Shown: positions 8,033 to 14,168 of the stretch, in pieces
Layout: each line of letters starts with the position of its first letter
How positions within the stretch are numbered: the first letter of the stretch is position 1
DNA from: Bacteroides_E sp964583185
Lineage (GTDB): Bacteria > Bacteroidota > Bacteroidia > Bacteroidales > Bacteroidaceae
Assembly (NCBI GenBank): GCA_964583185.1
Contig: CAZOVL010000065.1
Location: forward strand, 1 to 15,582
Reading direction: 5' to 3'
DNA length: 15,582 bases
Translations under genes and position numbers: made by a program
The notes under the pieces: generated by a model
What the model saw: only the letters and a program-made list of their open reading frames with translations
The model's database searches: none
What the model was told of the DNA's origin: nothing

Positions 8033-8041
8033 GGAGAGACT
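8029..8041 (-). repeat. IS5 right terminal inverted repeat
   Basis: On the minus strand AGTCTCTCCTTAA matches the left repeat (6569-6581) at 12 of 13 positions. It contains the transposase stop codon and is followed by the second ATGT copy (8042-8045). Confidence 0.85.
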
Positions 8042-8631
8042 ATGTAGCCTTTGTCTCTATATAGTTTGCCGGAAACAACCTTCAGAAAAGATTCGTTTTA
8101 AGAGGTTCTCTATCATCTACATTAGCTTGAGTGACGCAAAAGCTCAAGATCTCCCCTTTGTCATTAATTACAATATGCAGCTTGAATCCATGAAACCAAC
8201 CGATTGTAGATTTGCCCATTGTAGCTAGGCCTGCAAATACTTTATTACCGCTAATACGCTTGTTTTTACAAACTCGAATCGGTGTGGAATCGACAAAACT
8301 AATGCCTGTACACTTTTCTAAGCAGCAAGTCTTTGCGAAAATTGTCATAGGTAAAAGGACACCTTGCATCAGTTCGACAAAACGATTGTAAGAGACTGTC
8401 TAGGGAAACTCAGACGTCATCTATTTCTGTACATAAAACAGATAGAAATGTTTGAAAGTTCTAAATCCACTCAAATGGAACAATAAAGTGATAGTTATTA
8501 CTTCGGCTGTGTTTAATGTGGGTTTGCGTTTGGGTTTATTTCCAATTAGAAATGAAGAGGTTTGAGCTTCAAAATTTATACAAAACTCATCAACAAGACA
8601 ATAAATTTCAGTAACTTTATCAAAACAAATC

Positions 8632-8697
8632 ATAAGGCAATCTTTTCGTTATATAATTAACAATCAGGTACTTAAATATACGAAATTATTGCCTTAT
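8632..8697 (-). promoter_or_regulatory. Inverted repeat covering the IS982 transposase promoter and start
   Basis: ATAAGGCAAT (8632-8641) is the exact reverse complement of ATTGCCTTAT (8688-8697). The stem continues inward after a two-base internal loop with TTTCGT (8644-8649) against ACGAAA (8680-8685 region), then four more pairs after a one-base bulge. On the minus strand TATATTTA (8673-8680) is a candidate -7 box between the arms. The right arm covers the first two bases of the start codon, so only a transcript entering from outside the element would fold over the start. Confidence 0.6.
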
Positions 8698-8720
8698 TTC
8701 ATTGTAAATTAGGACGAAAG

Positions 8721-8737
8721 ATTAATCGAACTCAGGT
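8721..8737 (-). repeat. IS982 right terminal inverted repeat
   Basis: The complement of ACCTGAGTTCGATTAAT. Its outermost base (8737) supplies the last base of the stop codon of the adjacent protease-like gene. Confidence 0.9.
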
Positions 8738-9708
8738 TATAACTCTTTCTTTCGTCTCTTATCAAAATTTGGATATGCCAATATAAAGTTAAAGTGCTTC
8801 ATGAACTCTGCCCCTATTTGATTCAAGTTACTTATAGGATAATGATAGAGATTGCATTTTTCAATTGTTATATTTCCCCAACATACATCTATATTATTAA
8901 AAACATAGGTTGTATCTACCGTATCATCAGTATTAAAATTTAGACATTTCAATGGAATATTATTTTTTGATAACTCCTTAAATAGCTTCTTGTCTATACT
9001 TATTTCTCCCTGATAACCTAAATCAAGTGTAAAATATGCGTCAGTTGTTATAGCAGGAAAAGATAAAGAAATAGTTTTTTTTGACAAGCCATCTTCAATT
9101 AATTGATAATCTCTTGATTCACTACTTAACAAAGACTCGTTTTTGTTTGAAAACAGAATTAGTTTATCGTCATCCAAATCAAACTTCCATACTAGGTGTT
9201 GCAACATATCTTTACCCAGAACCTCTTTATAAAGCAGTTGATATATGGCATTGTTTTCGGAAAAACCTTTTATTAAGGGTTTTGTGAAGGATAATTGGTC
9301 AATAGACATAGATTCCAGTTCATAAACAGGCAGTTTTTCTTTTTGTCCATACTAGTTTCTCACATTAATCGGGTAACTATCCCAATAGCGAGCCCCAAGC
9401 TTTTCTAATGTATCTATTCTGGCTAAACAAGTGGCTTGCGTATCAATAATCAGTTGTCTTATCTCTTTGCCGTTAAACAGAACATTAATGCAGAAATAGC
9501 CATTATCATCTATAAGCAATTGTTTTTCTATCCTAAATTCATCAGGCAGAGATTTTCCTAAATCAAATTGCCTTAGGTTCAGTTTGGAAGCCCAAATCAT
9601 TGGATTTATAAACCGAATACTAATCAATAATACAAATATTGTCAGAATTGATATAAAGATAAATTTCTTTCTATATTTTCGCACATTTGTTCTGCAAACC
9701 TTTTTCAT
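8737..9708 (-). pseudogene. Membrane-anchored two-lobed retropepsin-like aspartyl protease gene with an internal amber codon
   Basis: One frame runs from the ATG at 9706-9708 to the TAA at 8737-8739 (323 sense positions), broken only by TAG at 9352-9354 (codon 119). Residues 15-33 form a membrane helix after a basic N-terminus, so the rest should face the periplasm. The first lobe shows a retropepsin-like strand-loop (VLFNGKEIRQLIIDTQAT, catalytic-position Asp89) and LGKDML followed by FDLDDDKLIL (about 164-185). The second lobe repeats the pattern with FTLDLGYQGEISI (about 226-238) and QIGAEFMKHFNFILAYPNF (about 297-315). Both active-site triplets depart from the usual DTG/DSG (DTQ and DLG), so it may not be proteolytic even when intact. 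Downstream of the amber codon 204 codons remain open, suggesting a recent lesion or residual use. Separate products of 118 and 190 residues are possible. The 3' end abuts the IS982 and may have lost a few codons. Confidence 0.75.
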
Positions 9709-9773
9709 TTTAATTAATCTGTAGTTCCATTTTTGAATTCTACTGAGGTGAAATCTCCCTTTAATGCATCATT

Positions 9774-9808
9774 ACCCCAAATTTGAATGGAAAGAACAAA
9801 TTTGGGGT
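9774..9808. terminator. Strong hairpin after the acyl-CoA synthetase gene
   Basis: ACCCCAAATTTG (9774-9785) and CAAATTTGGGGT (9797-9808) form a perfect 12-bp stem with an 11-base loop. It lies about 40 bases past the stop codon of the minus-strand synthetase gene, where a terminator is expected. On that strand no T run follows; the T-rich tail is on the plus strand (GTTTATTTTA). It may act as a terminator or as a 3' stabilising structure. Confidence 0.55.
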
Positions 9809-9847
9809 GAGTTTATTTTATGGTGACACAGGTGTTTTTTCCACCTC

Positions 9848-11908
9848 TTAACGGGCAATCCGAATTCTGGCGTCCACTGCTGTAATCCGTTTGGAATTAC
9901 CCAGAAGTGGATTGATATCCATCTCTTTAATCTCAGTAGCAAAACGTAAGAGGGTAGATAGTCGGACAATGATATGTGCAAAAGCTTCTTTGTTGATTCC
10001 TTCTTGTCCACGAGCTCCTTTAAATATGGGATAGGCACGGAGTGATTCAATCATTGAATAGGCTTCATTGTACGATAAAGGAGCCAACCCGGAGGATACA
10101 TCCTTTAAAATCTCCACAAAAATTCCACCTAACCCACAAAGAACAACGTGCCCAAAATCCTTTTCATAGGTAGCACCTAAGAATAGTTCAGTTCCTTTCA
10201 GCATTGTTTGAATAAGTATAGCCTCTGTATCGGGTATTTGAATCATTCGTTCAAACTCCATTGCTAAATGTCTTTTGTTCTTTATGTTTAGTGCCACCCC
10301 ATCTACATCTGATTTATGAACCGGACCTACCACTTTAAGAACCACAGGGTAACCATTCTCTTCAGCAAATTGTGCTAAAGGTTCTAGCTCGTTAGAAACC
10401 AGTTCCTGTACTGTTGGAATATCTGCTGCTTTCAGTAGTTGTTCTACTTGTTGAGGTGCTAAATAACCATCATTGGGAGCAGAATCAATTATCTCTCTTA
10501 TCTTATTGTAATCAATGAGGGTGCAGTCTATTTCCACTTCTGAGGGTTTGGGAGTATTCAATATTTGAGTAATGGCTTTTCCCAGCGTTACTTCATCGGC
10601 AAAGTTCACGTGGCCCTTGTTCAAAAAGTCAGCTACCTCTTGTTTTGCTGTATTTATAGAGGGAAGAATGGGGAAAATAGGTTTTTTCCCTTCTATTATT
10701 TTTCGATGTAGGAGATCATAAGTTTCTCCCATATTTACTAATCCCGGGGTACCGAAAATAGCAAAAATAGCATCAATATCTTTGAATTTATTCTCACAAT
10801 AATCAATGGTTAGTGCCATTTGTTGTGGGGTTCCTGTAGCTAAAATATCAATGGGGTTAGCAACTGAAGCCCCGGGTAGCAGTTTACCTTTTAGTTCGTC
10901 GGCTATAGGGCCTTCTAGCGAAGGAACGGTCAATCCACCTTTTGACAATGCATCAGTAAGCATCACACCCGGGCCTCCTGCGTGCGTAATGATGGCAAAG
11001 TTGCGACCTTTCAAATCGGGAAGCGTAAAGACGCAGCCCACAGTGGTTAACTCTTCTCGAGAGAAACAACGTACAATACCTGCTTTACGGAAAAGAGCTT
11101 CTACTGCCGAGTCGGAGCTGGCTATGGCTCCTGTGTGCGATGAGGCAGCACGAATGCCACTTTCTGAGCTTCCTGCTTTGATGGCAGCAATTTTACACCC
11201 CTTCTTAATCAAAGATGTTGCGTGATGGAGTAATCGGTCGGGGTTCTTAATGCTTTCCATATATAGTAACTTGATGTGAGAGTCTTTCTCTGCATCAAAA
11301 TTCTCATCCATATAAGCCAATACATCTTCAACGCCAATCTGCTTACCATTACCCACCGACCATACCGAGTTGAACGCAAGTCCTTTAATTACGGCAGATT
11401 CCATAATGAAAACCGCTGTAGCACCCGATCCTGAGATTAAATCAACCCCTTTAGGTGTTAGTTTGGGAATAGGAAGTGTAAACAGACTTTGGTGGTTTCT
11501 ATTTAATAAACCAATGCAGTTAGGGCCAATCAGTGAAGCGTTGTAATGATTTACCGTGTCTACAATTTCATTTTCCCAAATTGCCCCTTGTTCCGTTTCT
11601 TCACCAAATCCGGCAGACAAAATAATAAAAGCTCGTGTGCTTTTTTCAGAGGCTAGTAGTTTAACAGCATCAGAACAAGCAGAAGCAGGAATAGCCAAAA
11701 TAGCTAAGTCTGTAGGAGGAATAGCTGTAACATCCGGATAACAGGTTACATTTTGTACTGTAGAATACTTGGGGTTTACAGCTCTTAACTTTCCTTGAAA
11801 TTTTCCATTTATCAGGTTTTTTAATACGGCACCTCCCGGTTTTTTTGTGTTGGGCGATGCGCCAACAACAACTATACTTTGAGGCTGAATCAGTTGCGGT
11901 GTAATCAT
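9848..11908 (-). CDS. ADP-forming acetyl-CoA (acyl-CoA) synthetase, fused alpha-beta
   Basis: The 686-residue cytoplasmic enzyme interconverts acyl-CoA + ADP + Pi with acid + ATP + CoA, conserving energy during acetate (or related acid) formation. Order: CoA-binding Rossmann domain (about 5-130; IVVVGASPN near 12-20), succinyl-CoA-ligase-like domains (about 150-455) and a C-terminal ATP-grasp domain (about 475-686). His258 in SSHTGA is the expected phosphohistidine. His531 in GPVHKSDVDGV matches the second histidine that passes phosphate in the beta part. CGLGGIFVEILKD (591-603) and EMDINPLL (662-669) are typical ATP-grasp blocks. The length of about 690-700 fits fused bacterial forms, and all key residues are present. 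It is divergent from metG with 183 bp between; a TATCTTTC box on the minus strand (11955-11962) is a weak promoter candidate. Acetate versus branched-chain or aryl acids cannot be decided from sequence. Confidence 0.93.
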   Translation of the reverse strand: MITPQLIQPQSIVVVGASPNTKKPGGAVLKNLINGKFQGKLRAVNPKYSTVQNVTCYPDVTAIPPTDLAILAIPASACSDAVKLLASEKSTRAFIILSAGFGEETEQGAIWENEIVDTVNHYNASLIGPNCIGLLNRNHQSLFTLPIPKLTPKGVDLISGSGATAVFIMESAVIKGLAFNSVWSVGNGKQIGVEDVLAYMDENFDAEKDSHIKLLYMESIKNPDRLLHHATSLIKKGCKIAAIKAGSSESGIRAASSHTGAIASSDSAVEALFRKAGIVRCFSREELTTVGCVFTLPDLKGRNFAIITHAGGPGVMLTDALSKGGLTVPSLEGPIADELKGKLLPGASVANPIDILATGTPQQMALTIDYCENKFKDIDAIFAIFGTPGLVNMGETYDLLHRKIIEGKKPIFPILPSINTAKQEVADFLNKGHVNFADEVTLGKAITQILNTPKPSEVEIDCTLIDYNKIREIIDSAPNDGYLAPQQVEQLLKAADIPTVQELVSNELEPLAQFAEENGYPVVLKVVGPVHKSDVDGVALNIKNKRHLAMEFERMIQIPDTEAILIQTMLKGTELFLGATYEKDFGHVVLCGLGGIFVEILKDVSSGLAPLSYNEAYSMIESLRAYPIFKGARGQEGINKEAFAHIIVRLSTLLRFATEIKEMDINPLLGNSKRITAVDARIRIAR

Positions 11909-12050
11909 AGCTATATAGGGCTTATTTTCTTTTATAAATCTGTTAATAAGGAAAGAAAGATAGTAAATATTTCAAGAAGTGTAATGGTAGATCACGAGTT
12001 TCTCTTCACAACAAACCCACACACAACACAGTAGAGTCCAAAAAAGTAAT

Positions 12051-12058
12051 TATCTTTG
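12051..12058 (+). promoter_or_regulatory. Probable -7 box of the metG promoter
   Basis: TATCTTTG is an exact match to the Bacteroidetes -7 consensus TAnnTTTG and ends 33 bases before the metG start codon. No good TTTG -33 element lies at the usual distance upstream (sequence there is rich in ACACA). Confidence 0.55.
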
Positions 12059-12091
12059 TGGTTATCATTGATTTTGAATATAGAATAATTT

Positions 12092-14131
12092 ATGAATAAG
12101 CAATTCAAACGCACTACAGTTACTACTGCATTACCTTATGCCAATGGCCCTATACATTTAGGACATATGGCTGGTGTTTATGTTCCGGCAGACATTTATG
12201 TTAGGTATTTAAGACTAAAAAAGAGAGATGTTTTATTTGTGGGAGGATCGGATGAACACGGGGTACCCATAACTATTAGGGCAAAGAAAGAAGGGGTAAC
12301 CCCTCAAGATATTGTAGATCGTTTCCATAAATTAATCAAGGAATCATTTCAAGAATTTGGAATTTCTTTTGATATCTATAGTCGTACCACCTCTGAAACG
12401 CATAAACAAGTAGCTTCTGATTTCTTTAAAACATTATACAATAAAGGAGAATTCATAGAAAAAACATCGGAGCAATTCTACGATGAAGAGGCTAAAACAT
12501 TCTTAGCCGATCGTTACATCACAGGTGAGTGTCCTCATTGTCATAAAGATGGGGCTTATGGCGATCAGTGTGAAAACTGTGGCACTTCATTAAATGCTAC
12601 TGACCTCATTAATCCCAGAAGTGTTATAACCGGGGCTATACCTAGTATGAAGGAAACCAAACATTGGTATTTACCTTTGGATAAACACGAAGGGTGGTTG
12701 AAAAAATGGATTTTAGAAGATCATAAAGAGTGGCGCCCCAACGTATATGGACAGTGTAAAAGCTGGCTCGATATGGGGCTACAGCCTCGTGCGGTGAGTA
12801 GAGATTTGAATTGGGGTATCCCTGTTCCTCTACCTAATGCGGAAGGAAAAGTGCTCTATGTGTGGTTTGATGCTCCCATTGGATATATTTCAAATACAAA
12901 AGAACTATTACCCGAAAGCTGGGAAACTTGGTGGAAAGACCCTGAGACTCGGTTAATTCATTTTATAGGTAAAGACAACATTGTATTTCATTGCATTGTT
13001 TTTCCTGCTATGCTTAAAGCAGAAGGTAGTTTTATTCTACCCGATAATGTGCCCAGTAATGAGTTTATGAATCTGGAAGGAGATAAAATCTCCACCTCTC
13101 GTAATTGGGCGGTTTGGTTGCACGAGTATCTACAAGATTTTCCGGGAAAACAAGATGTATTACGCTATGTTTTAACAGCGAATGCACCTGAAACAAAGGA
13201 TAATGATTTTACTTGGAAAGATTTCCAGGCACACAACAACAGTGAATTAGTGGGTATCTATGGTAACTTTGTGAATCGTGCTTTAGTATTAACTCATAAG
13301 TATTTTGAAGGTAAAGTTCCCGCTTTAGGCGAGTTAACTGCATACGATAAAGAGACTTTAGCTGAATTTGCTTCGGTGAAAGATGAGATAGAAGGTTATT
13401 TGGAGGATTTTAAGTTCCGTTACGCACAACGTGCAGCGATGAATTTAGCTCGTATAGGTAACAAGTATTTGGCAGATACAGAGCCTTGGAAAGTGGCTAA
13501 AACCGATATGGATCGAGTGGCTACCATTCTAAATCTAAGCTTGCAATTGGTGGCTAACTTAGCCATTGCTTTTGAGCCTTTCTTACCCTTTAGCTCCCGG
13601 AAGCTTCGTGAGATGTTGAATGTTGATGTGGCTGAATGGGAAAATTTGGGAAGCACAACCTTGTTAGAAACCGGACATCAACTGAATAAACCGGAGTTGT
13701 TGTTTGAGAAGATTGAAGATGAGGCCATTGAAGCTCAAATTAACAGATTACAAAGAATTAAAGAGGAAAATGAGAAAGTAACTCGAAAAGCAAATCCCAT
13801 TAAAGCAAATATTGAGTTTGACGATTTCTTGAAATTAGATATGCGAGTGGGTACTGTTTTAGAGTGTACTAAAGTTCCTAAAACAGATAAGCTGTTGCAA
13901 TTTAAGATAGATGATGGGTTGAAACATCGCACCATTATCTCCGGAATAGCTGAGTTCTATCAACCGGAAGAGCTGGTAGGAAAACAAGTTTGTTTCATAG
14001 CCAATTTAGCTCCTCGTAAATTGAGAGGAATTGTTTCAGAAGGTATGATTCTATCGGTTGAAGATAGTTCAGGAAATTTGGTGTTATTACAACCTGTGAA
14101 AGAAGTTTCACCGGGAAGTGAAATCAAATAA
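12092..14131 (+). CDS. metG: Methionyl-tRNA synthetase
   Basis: This 679-residue cytoplasmic enzyme charges tRNA-Met with methionine using ATP. The class I catalytic core has the HIGH-type motif as HLGH (22-25, in PYANGPIHLGHMAG) and the KMSKS-type motif as KISTS (332-336). A four-cysteine zinc knuckle is visible in the connecting domain (Cys147, Cys150, Cys160, Cys163), placing it in the zinc-containing group. The anticodon-binding helical domain covers about 380-545 (HNNSELVGIYGNFVNR). A linker then leads to a C-terminal EMAP-II/Trbp-like tRNA-binding domain (about 575-679; FLKLDMRVGTVLE, ISGIAEFY, NLAPRKLRG) that promotes dimerisation in relatives. The length matches bacterial two-part MetRS. 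The start is supported by the promoter box and by conserved sequence beginning within a few residues. The following flippase gene begins 37 bp later and may be cotranscribed. Confidence 0.98.
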   Translation: MNKQFKRTTVTTALPYANGPIHLGHMAGVYVPADIYVRYLRLKKRDVLFVGGSDEHGVPITIRAKKEGVTPQDIVDRFHKLIKESFQEFGISFDIYSRTTSETHKQVASDFFKTLYNKGEFIEKTSEQFYDEEAKTFLADRYITGECPHCHKDGAYGDQCENCGTSLNATDLINPRSVITGAIPSMKETKHWYLPLDKHEGWLKKWILEDHKEWRPNVYGQCKSWLDMGLQPRAVSRDLNWGIPVPLPNAEGKVLYVWFDAPIGYISNTKELLPESWETWWKDPETRLIHFIGKDNIVFHCIVFPAMLKAEGSFILPDNVPSNEFMNLEGDKISTSRNWAVWLHEYLQDFPGKQDVLRYVLTANAPETKDNDFTWKDFQAHNNSELVGIYGNFVNRALVLTHKYFEGKVPALGELTAYDKETLAEFASVKDEIEGYLEDFKFRYAQRAAMNLARIGNKYLADTEPWKVAKTDMDRVATILNLSLQLVANLAIAFEPFLPFSSRKLREMLNVDVAEWENLGSTTLLETGHQLNKPELLFEKIEDEAIEAQINRLQRIKEENEKVTRKANPIKANIEFDDFLKLDMRVGTVLECTKVPKTDKLLQFKIDDGLKHRTIISGIAEFYQPEELVGKQVCFIANLAPRKLRGIVSEGMILSVEDSSGNLVLLQPVKEVSPGSEIK

Positions 14132-14168
14132 AGAAACAAAGAAGAAGACATATCCTGTTTAATTAAGG

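Larger units (their letters stand above)
6569..8041 (+). mobile_element. IS5-family insertion sequence, apparently intact
   Basis: This 1473-bp element sits inside the IS982 transposase gene. Its ends are 13-bp inverted repeats with one mismatch (AGTCGCTCCTTAA at 6569-6581; the right end reads AGTCTCTCCTTAA on the minus strand, 8029-8041), flanked by the 4-bp duplication ATGT, a usual length for IS5-family insertions. It carries one full-length transposase on the plus strand with no frameshift. It must be younger than the IS982 element it interrupts and could still be active. Confidence 0.9.
6261..8633 (-). pseudogene. IS982-family transposase, disrupted
   Basis: The gene starts at the ATG at 8631-8633 and ends at the TAA at 6261-6263. 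Reassembled without the IS5 insert it would encode about 298 residues, normal for the family. Recognisable blocks are the N-terminus MICFDKVTEIYCLVDEF, FVDSTPIRVC with the first catalytic Asp, a GKLYRDKGYI block with the second Asp, and SVIETVNDELKN with the Glu. Lesions seen directly are in-frame TAG codons at 8421-8423 and 8400-8402, a one-base deletion in an A run (the T run 8096-8099 on the plus strand) after REPLK, the 1473-bp IS5 insertion after GYI, and a TAG at 6561-6563 just past the insertion. Correcting the deletion restores SFLKVVSGKLYRDKGYI. The gene cannot make a working transposase; the element could move only if supplied with one in trans. Confidence 0.92.
6249..8737 (-). mobile_element. 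IS982-family insertion sequence, degenerate, split by an IS5 element
   Basis: The element is bounded by matching 17-bp terminal inverted repeats, ACCTGAGTTCGATTAAT at 6249-6265 and its complement at 8721-8737. Removing the inner IS5 element (1473 bp) and one copy of its 4-bp duplication leaves 1012 bp, the usual size for this family. The single transposase gene lies on the minus strand and is dead. No target duplication is visible: the left flank ends TTACTG and the right flank begins TATAAC. This suggests an old insertion or later rearrangement across it. Confidence 0.9.

Noticed and set aside
6249..8737. The nested IS region as a transposon carrying cargo genes
   Set aside because: All coding sequence inside is accounted for by the two transposases; no passenger gene is present.
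9307..9354. Frameshift or sense recoding (such as pyrrolysine) at the amber codon in the protease-like gene
   Set aside because: The two halves are in the same frame, so no frameshift is needed. TAG ends two other genes in the window and no pyrrolysine genes are seen, so a nonsense mutation is simpler.
10806..11225. A 139-codon open frame opposite the acyl-CoA synthetase gene
   Set aside because: It lies wholly antisense to a well-conserved gene, has no domain signature and reflects that gene's codon pattern.
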